This document shows positions 8,508-17,259 of a stretch of DNA of 64,000 nt, piece after piece (position 1 is the first letter of the stretch; each line of letters opens with the position of its first letter). Location of the stretch: contig NZ_CP011071.1 of the NCBI RefSeq assembly GCF_000963865.1, positions 1,740,501 to 1,804,500 on the forward strand. The letters run 5' to 3'. The position numbers and the translations under genes were made by a program. The notes under the pieces are model-generated. The model was given only the letters and a program-made list of their open reading frames with translations, did no database searches and had not been told where the DNA came from. The DNA comes from Flagellimonas lutaonensis. Its GTDB lineage: Bacteria; Bacteroidota; Bacteroidia; Flavobacteriales; Flavobacteriaceae.

Positions 8508-9410
8508 CTAAAAATAAATTTCTTGTGCCAACCTGTAGGTGTTTGCATGGGCCTCGACAATGGTTTTGATGTCGGGCGAGTAGCCACCTCCCATGCTGCA
8601 TTGCACGGGTATGGCGTTTTTTTTGCAGGTTTCAAGCACCAACCGGTCACGTGCCGCACAGCCCTGGGCACTCATGCCCAAAGTACCGAGTTTGTCTGAC
8701 TTTAGTACATCTACACCGCAGAGATAAAAAATAAAGTCCGGTTCGACCTGCTCGATAAGTCTGGGGAGTGTTTCGTTCAAAATCGAAAGATACGCACCGT
8801 CACCAGTTCCTTTTTCAAGTGGGATGTCGAGGTCAGACGTTTCCTTTTTAAAGGGATAGTTTCCACGACCGTGCATCGAAAAGGTAAAGACTGCCGGGTC
8901 ATCCCGAAAAATCTCGGCGGTACCGTTCCCTTGGTGCACATCAAGATCGACGACCAGCACTTTTTTTGCCAAACCGGATTTTAAGAGATATCGGGCCCCG
9001 ATTGCCTGATCGTTCAGCATGCAAAAGGCCTCACCACGGTTGCTGTAGGCATGGTGCGTGCCGCCTGCGATGTTCATGGCAATGCCATGCTCAAGAGCAA
9101 ACCGGCATCCCTTTATGGTGCCATGGGCAATCATCCGTTCGCGCTTGACCAGCTCGCGCGACAGGGGAAAGCCTATTTTTCGCACTTCACTGGGCTTCAA
9201 TTGCAGGGCAGTCAGTTTTTGATAGTAGTTGCCATCATGTGCTGCCAGAATATGGTCATCATCAGGAAATTCAGGTTCAAAGAAATTATCATCACAGCAC
9301 GTACCCTCATGCAACAGTTGTTCGGGCAATAGCTCATATTTGATCATCGGAAAGCGATGCCCCACAGGTAATGGATGACAGTAAATGGGATGATAGGCTA
9401 TTTTGAGCAA
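8508..9410 (-). CDS. histone-deacetylase-like amidohydrolase
   Basis: The 300-residue form starting at TTG 9410 (LLKIAYHPIYCHPLPVGH) matches the usual 'MLKIAYHP' N-terminus of the family. A longer frame with ATG at 9473 adds residues with no family match and runs into the promoter of the opposite gene. Active-site elements are present: GGTHHAYSNRGEAFC (paired His), VVDLDVHQGNG (Asp-x-His zinc ligands) and CGVDVLKSD (third zinc ligand and loop). Bacterial members hydrolyse acetylated amines or acetyl-lysine; the actual substrate is unknown. The gene is divergent from the Sua5-type gene, with only about 90 bp between the starts. Confidence 0.85.
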   Translation of the reverse strand: MLKIAYHPIYCHPLPVGHRFPMIKYELLPEQLLHEGTCCDDNFFEPEFPDDDHILAAHDGNYYQKLTALQLKPSEVRKIGFPLSRELVKRERMIAHGTIKGCRFALEHGIAMNIAGGTHHAYSNRGEAFCMLNDQAIGARYLLKSGLAKKVLVVDLDVHQGNGTAEIFRDDPAVFTFSMHGRGNYPFKKETSDLDIPLEKGTGDGAYLSILNETLPRLIEQVEPDFIFYLCGVDVLKSDKLGTLGMSAQGCAARDRLVLETCKKNAIPVQCSMGGGYSPDIKTIVEAHANTYRLAQEIYF

Positions 9411-9465
9411 ACCGACCGCAATTTTTTCAAATATCCATCTTTCAGCTGAAACCGACAGCAATATG

Positions 9466-9495
9466 TTGTGCATTGTTTTTGCTGTCATACCTTTG
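9466..9495 (+). promoter_or_regulatory. Bacteroidota-type promoter of the Sua5 gene
   Basis: TTG (9466-9468), a 19-bp spacer and TACCTTTG (9488-9495) fit the sigma-A consensus fully. The ATG at 9502 begins 6 bp after the box, so transcription would start almost at the start codon (near-leaderless mRNA). This also rules against the upstream ATG at 9403. Confidence 0.75.
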
Positions 9496-9501
9496 CAGCC
9501 T

Positions 9502-10455
9502 ATGTCGAGCGGGATCACTACAGATATAGCAAATTGCCGCCAGCTTCTGCACCAAGGAGAATTGGTGGCCATACCCACTGAAACGGTGTATGGCCTTGCC
9601 GCCAATATCTACGATGAGGCTGCAATCAAAAAGATCTTTGAAACAAAGGGCCGGCCGTTGTTCAACCCGTTGATCGTGCACATACATGATATCGGCCAAC
9701 TGTCAAAATTGGCTGCACATGTCCCCGAAAATGCCCTGAAGTTGGCCGAGAAGTTTTGGCCGGGTCCGCTTACCTTGATACTGCCGAAGCAAGACACCAT
9801 AAGCGATTTAATCACCGCGGGCAAAGAAACTGTAGGCATCCGCATGCCAAACCACCCCCTTACATTGGAATTGTTGAAAGGGCTGGACTTTCCAGTAGCG
9901 GCACCCAGTGCCAACCCGTTTACCAGGGTGAGCCCCACCTCGGCCCAACATGTGGCCGATTATTTTGGTGATACGGTCACGGTCTTGGATGGAGGTCCGT
10001 GTACGGTGGGCCTCGAATCGACCATCGTGGGTTTTGATGGGGAAACGCCCATTATTTATAGAAAGGGCGGTGTACCCATTGAGGCCATCGAGCAATGTGT
10101 GGGTGCGGTAAAATTGGTGTTGAAGAACGAAAAGGCCCCTGAGGCCCCCGGCATGTTGTTGAAACATTATTCGCCCAGAACGAAATTGATACTGACAGAC
10201 AATCTTGAAAAAGCCCTCTCCCGAACTGAATTTGAAAAAATCGGGGTGTTGTCTTTTTATACGGATGATTACCCAAAGGCAACTGTAGTGAAGGTGCTTT
10301 CAAAGAGCAAGAGTTTGGAAGAGGCGGCAAAAAACCTGTTCGATGCACTACATCAATTGGATACCGTGGGCTTGGAGGTGATCATTGCCGAACGCCTACC
10401 CGATAAAGGTCTGGGAATCAGCATCAACGATCGGTTGGAAAGGGCAGGGAACTAG
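9502..10455 (+). CDS. sua5: L-threonylcarbamoyladenylate synthase, Sua5 type
   Basis: 317 residues from the ATG at 9502 (MSSGITTDIANCRQ). The start is chosen because a complete promoter lies just upstream. The N-terminal ~200 residues form the YrdC/TsaC fold: 'IPTETVYGLAANIYDEAA', 'KGRPLFNPLIVH', 'WPGPLTLIL', 'VGIRMPNHP' and 'PVAAPSANPFTRVSPT'. The C-terminal ~110 residues are the Sua5 domain (SPGMLLKHYSP-like 'APGMLLKHYSPRTK'). It makes threonylcarbamoyl-AMP from threonine, bicarbonate and ATP for the t6A37 modification of ANN-decoding tRNAs, in the cytoplasm. It ends 13 bp from the convergent metG. Confidence 0.93.
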   Translation: MSSGITTDIANCRQLLHQGELVAIPTETVYGLAANIYDEAAIKKIFETKGRPLFNPLIVHIHDIGQLSKLAAHVPENALKLAEKFWPGPLTLILPKQDTISDLITAGKETVGIRMPNHPLTLELLKGLDFPVAAPSANPFTRVSPTSAQHVADYFGDTVTVLDGGPCTVGLESTIVGFDGETPIIYRKGGVPIEAIEQCVGAVKLVLKNEKAPEAPGMLLKHYSPRTKLILTDNLEKALSRTEFEKIGVLSFYTDDYPKATVVKVLSKSKSLEEAAKNLFDALHQLDTVGLEVIIAERLPDKGLGISINDRLERAGN

Positions 10456-10468
10456 ACAGTATTCTTGA

Positions 10469-12568
10469 CTAGCTGATGATTTTCCCATTTGGGACACTTT
10501 CATCAGGGTTTACAAAGACCAATTTGCCCGCTTCATTTTCGGTCATCAAAATCATACCCTGGCTTTCAACGCCCCGTAGCTTTCTTGGGGCCAGGTTCAC
10601 CAAAACCGTCACTTTTTTGCCTACGATTTCTTCCGGTTTAAAGCTTTCGGCAATTCCGGAAACAATGGTACGCGTGTCAAGCCCTGTGTCTACCTGTAAG
10701 ACCAAAAGTTTATCGGCCTTGGGCATTTTTTCTGCCGATACAATGGTGCCCACCCGCATATCGAGTTTGGCAAAATCATCGTAGGCAATGGTTTCTTTTT
10801 GTGGAGAGATGCTTGTTTCCATTTGTTGATTTGATTTCTTTACGGCTTCAAGTTTGGCAAGCTGTGCTTCGATTTCCTTGTCCTCGATTTTTCTGAACAG
10901 CAGTTCGCTCTGGTTGATCTGGTGACCGGCGGGCAGCAGAATTTCTTTTGTGGAAACGTCATTCCAGTTGTTCTCGACCTGCCCGTCCGGCGGGCGGGTA
11001 CGATTCCGATTTGCGGAATCACCCGAACTGACGTTTAATATGTTTTTAAGCTTCGATGATGTGAACGGTAAAAACGGTTCGCTCAGCACGGCCAGGCCTG
11101 TAGCTATCTGAAGGGCTGTGAACATAATGGTCTTCACCCGTTCTTCATCGGTTTTGATACGTTTCCACGGCTCTTCGTCTGCCAAATATTTATTGCCGAG
11201 CCGGGCCAAGTTCATCAACTCTTGGCTTGCCTCGCGAAAACGGTATCGGTCCAGTGAATCACCCAACTTTTTCGGAAAGTTCCGCAGGGCCTCTAGTGTC
11301 TGTTGGTCAACATCAGTGAAGTGATTTGGCCCAGGAACCACCCCGTTGTAATATTTATGCGTCAAGACGACGACACGGTTGATGAAATTGCCAAAAATGG
11401 CCACCAATTCGTTGTTGTTGCGGGCCTGAAAATCTTTCCAGGTAAAGTCATTGTCTTTCGTCTCAGGTGCATTGGCGGTGAGGGTATAGCGCAGTACATC
11501 TTGCATGTTTGGGAATTCCTGCAAATATTCATGCAGCCAAACCGCCCAGTTTTTGGAGGTCGATAACTTATTGCCCTCCAAATTCAAGAATTCATTGGCG
11601 GGTACATTCTCGGGCAAGACAAAATCGCCATGGGCCTTCAACATGCAGGGAAAGATGATGCAGTGGAATACAATATTGTCTTTGCCGATAAAGTGCAATA
11701 GTTTGGTGTCTTTGTCTTTCCAGTAGGGCTCCCAATCTTTACCCTCGCGCTCGGCCCATTCTTTGGTCGATGAAATATAGCCAATAGGGGCATCGAACCA
11801 GACGTAGAGTACTTTGCCTTCGGCATCGGGTACGGGTACGGGTATGCCCCAATCGAGATCTCGTGTCACGGCCCGCGGCTTGAGACCGTCGTCTATCCAT
11901 GATTTGCATTGCCCATATACGTTGGGTTTCCAGTCGTTTTTATGGCCCTTAAGAATCCAATCTTTTAGAAAACCCTCGTATTTGTCCAACGGCAAAAACC
12001 AGTGCTTGGTCTTTTTTAGGGTGGGTACGGCGCCTGTGATGGTTGATTTCGGATTGATGAGGTCTGTGGCGTTCAAAGATGAACCGCAATTTTCGCATTG
12101 GTCGCCGTAGGCTTCCTCGTGGCCGCATTTCGGACAAGTGCCCACTACAAAACGGTCGGCCAAAAATTGTTGTGCTTCCTCATCATATAACTGTTCGGTA
12201 ACCTCCTCAATAAAATCACCCTGTTCATACAGCTTCTTGAAGAAATCTGAGGCGGTCTTGTGGTGTATGTCAGCCGAGGTGCGTGAGTAGTTGTCGAAAG
12301 AGATACCAAAAGCTTCAAATGATTTTTTGATGATGTCATGGTATTTGTCAATGATCTCTTTCGGCGAGACCCCTTCTTTTTTTGCCTTCATGGGGATGGC
12401 CACCCCATGTTCATCGCTTCCACAAATGAACAGTACGTCGTTATCTGTTAAACGAAGATACCGGGCGTAAATGTCTGCGGGCACATACACACCTGCCAAA
12501 TGGCCAATGTGTATAGGGCCGTTTGTATAGGGCAGTGCCGCGGTAAGGGTATAGCGTTTTTGGGCCAT
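10469..12568 (-). CDS. metG: methionyl-tRNA synthetase with C-terminal tRNA-binding domain
   Basis: 699 residues, class I synthetase. The HIGH motif appears as HIGH in '[13 protein letters not shown]', and the KMSKS loop as KLSTSKNW. A zinc knuckle [18 protein letters not shown] lies at about residues 143-160, and '[20 protein letters not shown]' closes the catalytic domain. The C-terminal ~110 residues form a Trbp111-like OB fold ([18 protein letters not shown]). Between the anticodon-binding domain and the OB domain (about residues 512-530) is a low-complexity insert, [13 protein letters not shown], encoded by palindromic DNA (separate entry). The insert is in frame and in a linker, so the enzyme is expected to be active. 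No cotranscribed partner is evident. Confidence 0.97.
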   Translation of the reverse strand: MAQKRYTLTAALPYTNGPIHIGHLAGVYVPADIYARYLRLTDNDVLFICGSDEHGVAIPMKAKKEGVSPKEIIDKYHDIIKKSFEAFGISFDNYSRTSADIHHKTASDFFKKLYEQGDFIEEVTEQLYDEEAQQFLADRFVVGTCPKCGHEEAYGDQCENCGSSLNATDLINPKSTITGAVPTLKKTKHWFLPLDKYEGFLKDWILKGHKNDWKPNVYGQCKSWIDDGLKPRAVTRDLDWGIPVPVPDAEGKVLYVWFDAPIGYISSTKEWAEREGKDWEPYWKDKDTKLLHFIGKDNIVFHCIIFPCMLKAHGDFVLPENVPANEFLNLEGNKLSTSKNWAVWLHEYLQEFPNMQDVLRYTLTANAPETKDNDFTWKDFQARNNNELVAIFGNFINRVVVLTHKYYNGVVPGPNHFTDVDQQTLEALRNFPKKLGDSLDRYRFREASQELMNLARLGNKYLADEEPWKRIKTDEERVKTIMFTALQIATGLAVLSEPFLPFTSSKLKNILNVSSGDSANRNRTRPPDGQVENNWNDVSTKEILLPAGHQINQSELLFRKIEDKEIEAQLAKLEAVKKSNQQMETSISPQKETIAYDDFAKLDMRVGTIVSAEKMPKADKLLVLQVDTGLDTRTIVSGIAESFKPEEIVGKKVTVLVNLAPRKLRGVESQGMILMTENEAGKLVFVNPDESVPNGKIIS
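10979..11032. repeat. in-frame palindromic element within metG
   Basis: GC-rich palindromic sequence (CCCGTCCGGCGGGCGGG) followed by a perfect hairpin GATTCCG (11002-11008)/CGGAATC (11014-11020). It encodes the insert [11 protein letters not shown] in the linker ahead of the C-terminal domain, and composition and codon use differ sharply from the rest of metG. Confidence 0.65.
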
Positions 12569-12701
12569 TGAGTGTTCAATTAGGCCCCAAAAATACTGAA
12601 ATAGTTGAAGTAGATGGATGGTTTGTTCGAAAGGATATTGCAGAAAGTCTCCGGTGGAACATGAGAGGGGTTCCGATAACGTTCAGGATGCGGGTGGGGC
12701 C

Positions 12702-12762
12702 AAAAAAAGAAACCTCCGAATTATGTAGCCCAAATTGGGGTGGGGGACTGCACAATCGGAGG
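12702..12762 (-). terminator. intrinsic terminator of the DUF1800-DUF1501 operon
   Basis: On the minus strand CCTCCGA (12762-12756) pairs with TCGGAGG (12719-12713), with a long loop, followed by TTTCTTTTTTT. It lies 24 bp past the DUF1501 stop. Confidence 0.7.
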
Positions 12763-12785
12763 ATTCTGGAAATGCAAGCCAAGGC

Positions 12786-14495
12786 TTACATGATCATGAC
12801 AGATTTACTCATCTTCTGGTCAGCTACCTGAATTCGGTAGATGTATTTACCGGTAGACAAGCTTCCGCGCATGCGCTCTCGTATATTGATCTCGGCTGAG
12901 CCCTCGAGCATCATTTCGTTAAAGACCGTACCCACGTTTTGGCCCAAAATATTGTACAGTTGTATGTCAACATGGGCGGCAAAAGGCATTTCTAGGTAGA
13001 TATGCGGATTTCTTTCCGTAGGATAGTAAGGTCTATGAATAATTTGATTGGCCAACTCGGGGTCTGGATCCATACCCTCGCCTGGAGGCGTATCGGGCAG
13101 TGTCGGCGGCTCGTCATCGTAGGCAATATCAGGAAACTCCACACCGCTGCAGTTAAACCCAAGATTGACCGGGTTATAGGGGTGGTCCAACAAATGCTGT
13201 TCCACTTTGGGGATTGGCACACAGAGCCATTCTGCCAATACGGTGGCATAAAGGTCCCTAAAGTCCATGGTATATTCTAGATTGCCACGACCGTTCGGGT
13301 TATCCAAAGAGGGGTGTTCACCCACAAAGGCACTACCGTTCAAGCCTGATCCGAAGAACAGGGTCGGGGCCGCCTTGCCGTGGTCGGTACCGTTGGATCC
13401 GTTTTCAAAAATTCTTCGGCCAAACTCAGAGAAGGTCATGCTCAATACCTGGCCATCTTGCTCGGTAAAGCCCAAGTCTTCGTAAAAGTTATTGATTGCA
13501 ATTGATAAATTCGACATCAATCGCTCGTGGGCCAACGGCTGGTTACCGTGGGTATCGAAACCACCCATTGAGATCATATAGACCTTGGTACCCAAATTGC
13601 CCTTGATCAAGCGGGCCAAAAGGGCCAACTGACGGGCAAAGCCGTTGTCTTGGTATTCTACTTGGTTCTGGCCCCGCATATAGGCCTCGTGTATCTTACC
13701 GGCATATTCATAGGTGGTGTTGGCCACACCGCGCAAGAAACGCAGCTGGTCGCCATACATACAACTATCGAACAGACTGTTGTCGAGATCATAAAAGAAT
13801 CCGGTCTGGGCAATCTCTTCCAGTTGGTCTATGTTGTTGGTCACAAAGGCGTAATTGGTTTCCTCACCTTGAAAGACCAGGTTCGAGATGCTTCCGATCT
13901 GTATCGCGGCGGGAGCCTCTGGCGGATTGATCAAATAATCGGGATAACAATCCTCAAAATGCCTTCCCATCCATCCTGTGTTCAAACCGTCAAAACCAGT
14001 GGTGGTCAAATCGGTATTGGCATAAATATCAGATCCCGTAAAGTGCGAAAGGCTTTGGTTTTCATAACCGACACCGTGTACCGCCTTGAACTGGCCTTCG
14101 CCCCACATGGGTTCCAACGAGTTCATGTAGGTGGGCACGCCGAAATCGTCGGTCAGCTTCAAAATCTTACTTTCAGGAATATAAATGTTCGGCCTGGCAT
14201 TGGCATAGGTATCGTACTGTTGAATCGGTATGACGGTGCTCAAACCGTCATTACCGCCGTTCAAACGGATCAACACAAGAATATTGTCGGTTTCGGCATC
14301 GGCAATGGCCGCGGTCAATGGCGATGGGGCCGAAGCAGAAAGCAGGTTGCTGCCGAGCATCATCGAACCAGAGCCTGCAATGCCCAACGCTTGAATGAAC
14401 GAGCGGCGGCTCCATGCCTTGTGTTCAACGTCATGGCCCTCATGTTCTAGGCCTTTGTGGGGTTCTATATCGTGGTTGTGGTGTGTATCGCACAT
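12786..14495 (-). CDS. DUF1501 protein with Tat signal and T9SS sorting domain
   Basis: 569 residues. A His/Glu-rich N-terminus (MCDTHHNHDIEPH) precedes a twin-arginine signal (SRRSFIQALGIAGSGSMML, about 29-47). The body is the DUF1501 domain, related to alkaline phosphatase/sulfatase folds: 'LVLIRLNGGNDGLSTVIP', 'GGFDTHGNQ', 'MTFSEFGRRI' and 'TDHGKAAPTLFFG'. After a Pro/Asp/Glu-rich linker (about 470-495), the last ~70 residues resemble a type A T9SS C-terminal domain (VDIQLYNILGQNVG ... STGKYIYRIQVADQKMSKSVMIM). Tat export followed by T9SS is an unusual combination. It is the second gene of an operon with DUF1800, 10 bp apart. Enzymatic activity is unknown. Confidence 0.88.
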   Translation of the reverse strand: MCDTHHNHDIEPHKGLEHEGHDVEHKAWSRRSFIQALGIAGSGSMMLGSNLLSASAPSPLTAAIADAETDNILVLIRLNGGNDGLSTVIPIQQYDTYANARPNIYIPESKILKLTDDFGVPTYMNSLEPMWGEGQFKAVHGVGYENQSLSHFTGSDIYANTDLTTTGFDGLNTGWMGRHFEDCYPDYLINPPEAPAAIQIGSISNLVFQGEETNYAFVTNNIDQLEEIAQTGFFYDLDNSLFDSCMYGDQLRFLRGVANTTYEYAGKIHEAYMRGQNQVEYQDNGFARQLALLARLIKGNLGTKVYMISMGGFDTHGNQPLAHERLMSNLSIAINNFYEDLGFTEQDGQVLSMTFSEFGRRIFENGSNGTDHGKAAPTLFFGSGLNGSAFVGEHPSLDNPNGRGNLEYTMDFRDLYATVLAEWLCVPIPKVEQHLLDHPYNPVNLGFNCSGVEFPDIAYDDEPPTLPDTPPGEGMDPDPELANQIIHRPYYPTERNPHIYLEMPFAAHVDIQLYNILGQNVGTVFNEMMLEGSAEINIRERMRGSLSTGKYIYRIQVADQKMSKSVMIM

Positions 14496-14505
14496 AGCAG
14501 TAGGA

Positions 14506-16008
14506 TTATTTTAATTGAAACTCGGGTTCTCTTGACAGATGACGCAGTAAAACGTAAACTTGGGTGGGCACTTCCATGCTCACGGCAAGCATCCATAAAC
14601 TCAATCCGCCGGGGGTATAGTCGGGCGAATAGTAATTTTCGGGTACATCGTCGATTTTGAAGGCATCCATGGCATTTTCAAAATCTTGATCTGTCAACAA
14701 TCCTTTTGGGGTAAACTTATTGACCAAGGCCCTCACCACCGTTTCAGGATTGCTGGTGTTGCTATCGGCAGGGCCAACGGCATCCATGGCCAAGGTTCTG
14801 AACTGTTCGGGGTCGGCCTGAAAGAAACGCTCCAAGAACACTTCCATCGTTAGCCAACGGCCAATGATAAAGTTGGTGTTGATCCATTGGCGATCGCGCT
14901 GCCAACCCGCCACATCAACAGGGTCGAACATTTCTTGACCGATGAGCCTACAGGCATCGATGGCATTGATAACGGTGCCATCGTCATAGGCGAAGTTCGA
15001 CTCCTTGATAAAGTTAAGGTACAGGTCAAAAGGGCTTTTGATGATGACACCGATGGCGGTCTCATCAAAAAAGTGCTGGCTCTTGAACAACTGTGAAAGC
15101 ACCGGTGCTATCTCAAAATTGTTAGAGATAAAGGTGCTTGCCATACCGTTCAAGATGGGTTGCGCTTCTGCCGCATCGGAATCGGGATGCACAAAGAACT
15201 CGTACAATTTTTTGCAGATGAAGCCTGCAATCTCATTGGGTCGCTGTGCAAAGAGAATGTCGATGACATCGTCATAGCCCCAATTACCGGTCTGGCCCAA
15301 AATGGTCTTACTGCCGGCATCATGTCTATCGGCTCTGAAGGTCACTTGGGTACAGCCGACCTCGCCACGTTCCACGTATCCGGTCAAGGCGCGGGCTGTT
15401 TCAATAATATCCTGTTCCGTATAGCCATTGCCCTCGCCCAAAGTGAAAAGTTCGTACAGCTCACGGGCATAGTTTTCATTGGGGTTGTTGCCGTTGTTGT
15501 AGGCACCATCCAAATAATAGAGCATGGCACTGGTCAACCCTATCTCACTTACAAAGGTCTTGAAGTTGCCAATGGCATTGCGCTGCAGGCAATCAATGTA
15601 GTAATAGAGAAATGAATTGCACTCGTATACATCCAGCTCGGTTACAAAATGGTTGCTCCAAAAGAAACTGAGGCGGTCTCTAAGGTTGTTGTTCAACAAG
15701 GCATTGCCATATGCGGTCGCAAACTCATCACGCTGGGCCCTGCGCAGTTGGCGGGCCAGGTCATCGTCTGCGGGGTAGTTGGCGTTGGTCCAATCGGCCC
15801 AGGCAGGTGGGGCGATGGGAGCCATATTGACTGCCTCGTTGATTAGTTGGTCTACCAAGGTGTCGGCCGTTTGGCCCACAGCTTGATCAATTGTTTGAAC
15901 CGATGCGCTGAAACCTAATCTACGATATAGGTGCTGCGCCCTTAGATTGTCTAAGGGAGTTGTGTACGGCGCTAAGGTTGAGGTGTTGCAATTAACAAAG
16001 AATTCCAT
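14506..16008 (-). CDS. DUF1800 family protein
   Basis: 500 residues with the DUF1800 hallmark 'NPNENYARELYELFTLGEGNGYTEQDI' in shortened form (NENYARELYELFTLG, about 178-192) and the flanking 'LRDRLSFFWSNHFV' and 'CKKLYEFFVHP' segments. No signal peptide is visible: the N-terminus MEFFVNCNTSTLAPY is not hydrophobic enough. DUF1800 genes are widely found directly before DUF1501 genes, as here. Because the partner has a Tat signal, co-export in a folded complex is conceivable (inference). The function of the pair is not known. Confidence 0.9.
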   Translation of the reverse strand: MEFFVNCNTSTLAPYTTPLDNLRAQHLYRRLGFSASVQTIDQAVGQTADTLVDQLINEAVNMAPIAPPAWADWTNANYPADDDLARQLRRAQRDEFATAYGNALLNNNLRDRLSFFWSNHFVTELDVYECNSFLYYYIDCLQRNAIGNFKTFVSEIGLTSAMLYYLDGAYNNGNNPNENYARELYELFTLGEGNGYTEQDIIETARALTGYVERGEVGCTQVTFRADRHDAGSKTILGQTGNWGYDDVIDILFAQRPNEIAGFICKKLYEFFVHPDSDAAEAQPILNGMASTFISNNFEIAPVLSQLFKSQHFFDETAIGVIIKSPFDLYLNFIKESNFAYDDGTVINAIDACRLIGQEMFDPVDVAGWQRDRQWINTNFIIGRWLTMEVFLERFFQADPEQFRTLAMDAVGPADSNTSNPETVVRALVNKFTPKGLLTDQDFENAMDAFKIDDVPENYYSPDYTPGGLSLWMLAVSMEVPTQVYVLLRHLSREPEFQLK

Positions 16009-16177
16009 AGCAAAGTTCGGCGTTAAACATATTCATAGTCTTTGGGGTTAACTATGTGCTTTAACGGGTGGTTAAGGGTTTATTGCGGTTTAAATGTACA
16101 ATGTTAACGCAGTTTTGGCGGTGAACTGTCAAATTTTTCGATGAACTGCATATATTTTTTTCTATTTTTCAATGTTT

Positions 16178-16537
16178 ATGGGCAAACACAACGAATTTGG
16201 AAAGCTCGGAGAGCAGTTGGCCGTTGATTTTTTGGTGAAGGAAGGATATGAAATCGTGCAGCGAAACTTCCGTTATCTAAAGGGCGAACTCGATATCATC
16301 GCCAAAAAAGATGGTATCATGGCCATTGTTGAGGTCAAATCGCGCAGTTCTGACTTCTTGGAAATCATTGCTGAAACGGTGAACCAAAAAAAAATCAAGT
16401 TGCTCGTGGCCACGGCAGATGCCTTTATGACCGCAAACAATTTTGATGAAGAGGTACGCTTCGACATCATTACCATTCTCAAAAACGGAAAACAGTTCGA
16501 ACTGGATCACATCAAGGATGCTTTCTATCATTTCTAA
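16178..16537 (+). CDS. YraN/UPF0102 family endonuclease-like protein
   Basis: 119 residues from the ATG at 16178 (MGKHNEFGKLGEQLAV), chosen over the ATG at 16172 because homologues begin MxKHNxxGKxGE. The restriction-endonuclease-like core is visible: Glu in 'GEQLAVDFL', 'NFRYLKGELDIIAKKDG' and 'IVEVKSR' (the D...ExK catalytic pattern). The family is widespread; it resembles Holliday-junction resolvases, but its physiological role is unclear. It is divergent from the DUF1800 gene. Confidence 0.9.
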   Translation: MGKHNEFGKLGEQLAVDFLVKEGYEIVQRNFRYLKGELDIIAKKDGIMAIVEVKSRSSDFLEIIAETVNQKKIKLLVATADAFMTANNFDEEVRFDIITILKNGKQFELDHIKDAFYHF

Positions 16538-16541
16538 CCAT

Positions 16542-16572
16542 TTGTTTTATTTTTAACATTATGTTATTTTTG
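16542..16572 (+). promoter_or_regulatory. promoter of the ACT-like gene
   Basis: TTG (16542-16544), a 20-bp spacer and TATTTTTG (16565-16572) match the Bacteroidota sigma-A consensus. The ATG at 16589 is 16 bp downstream, giving a leader of about 10 nt. The element begins 5 bp after the YraN stop. Confidence 0.65.
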
Positions 16573-16588
16573 TTGCAAATTTTAGTCA

Positions 16589-17248
16589 ATGAAGACCATT
16601 TCGGCCGTAGTGGAGCATTACATTAAAAAGAAGCCCTTTTTGCAGAGTGCCTTGGCGCAGGGCATCATCAACCTTACCTCACTATCGCGTATTGTAAAAC
16701 CAGAGATTGAAGAAGAGTTGGGCAAAGAGGTGCGCAACGGGGCCATCGTCATGGCCTTGAAGCGCCTGTCAGATGATCTTGAGTTTCGGGCCACCCACAA
16801 AATTGTAAAGGTGCTCAAGAACATTGGCGAGATCACGGTGCGGTCAAACCTGTCCGATTATACCTTTTTGTCGTCAGAGACCATCTTGGCCAAACAGGCC
16901 AAGTTGTTGGAAGAGGTACACAAAAACCAAGACATTTTTTATACCTCTTCACGCGGGGTCAACGAGATCAATATTGTGGTGAGCAACAGCCTCGATAAAA
17001 CGGTCGAGGAACTGTTCAAAAACGAACGCTGCACACAAAAGGCCGAAAACCTATCCTCTGTCACGGTAAAACTGCCTGCCGAGAATGTTTCGGTGCCCGG
17101 TATCTATTACTTCATTTTTCAGCGCCTGGCCTGGGAGGGCATTGTGCTCTACGAGGTGATTTCGACCACCAACGAGTTTACCATTTTGGTCAACGATGAA
17201 CAGGTTGATGTGGCGTTTAAGACCATCAAGGATTTGAAGACGTTGTAG
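16589..17248 (+). CDS. ACT-domain-like regulatory protein (often mislabelled aspartate kinase)
   Basis: 219 residues. The N-terminal half is helical (HYIKKKPFLQSALAQGIINLTSLSRIV, then 'GAIVMALKRLSDDLEF'). The C-terminal half has two beta-alpha-beta stretches, 'EINIVVSNSLDKTVEELF' and 'VPGIYYFIFQRLAWEGIVLYEVISTTNEFTILV', the second resembling an ACT ligand-binding module. No kinase motif is present, so an aspartate-kinase label would rest only on the ACT similarity. It probably binds a small ligand and acts as a regulator; the target is unknown. Conserved sequences of this type occur across Flavobacteriia, as far as I recall. Confidence 0.75.
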   Translation: MKTISAVVEHYIKKKPFLQSALAQGIINLTSLSRIVKPEIEEELGKEVRNGAIVMALKRLSDDLEFRATHKIVKVLKNIGEITVRSNLSDYTFLSSETILAKQAKLLEEVHKNQDIFYTSSRGVNEINIVVSNSLDKTVEELFKNERCTQKAENLSSVTVKLPAENVSVPGIYYFIFQRLAWEGIVLYEVISTTNEFTILVNDEQVDVAFKTIKDLKTL

Positions 17249-17259
17249 TAAATGCTGTT

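Noticed and set aside
9403-9501. Upstream ATG start for the Sua5 gene
   Set aside because: The extra 33 residues overlap the promoter TTG-N19-TACCTTTG, so they cannot be in the transcript.
9411-9605. Long N-terminal extension of the HDAC-like gene
   Set aside because: The residues before TTG 9410 have no family similarity and lie over the divergent promoter.
13650-14450. 266-codon plus-strand ORF
   Set aside because: Antisense of the DUF1501 gene; its product has no domain, while the minus-strand frame has Tat and T9SS features.
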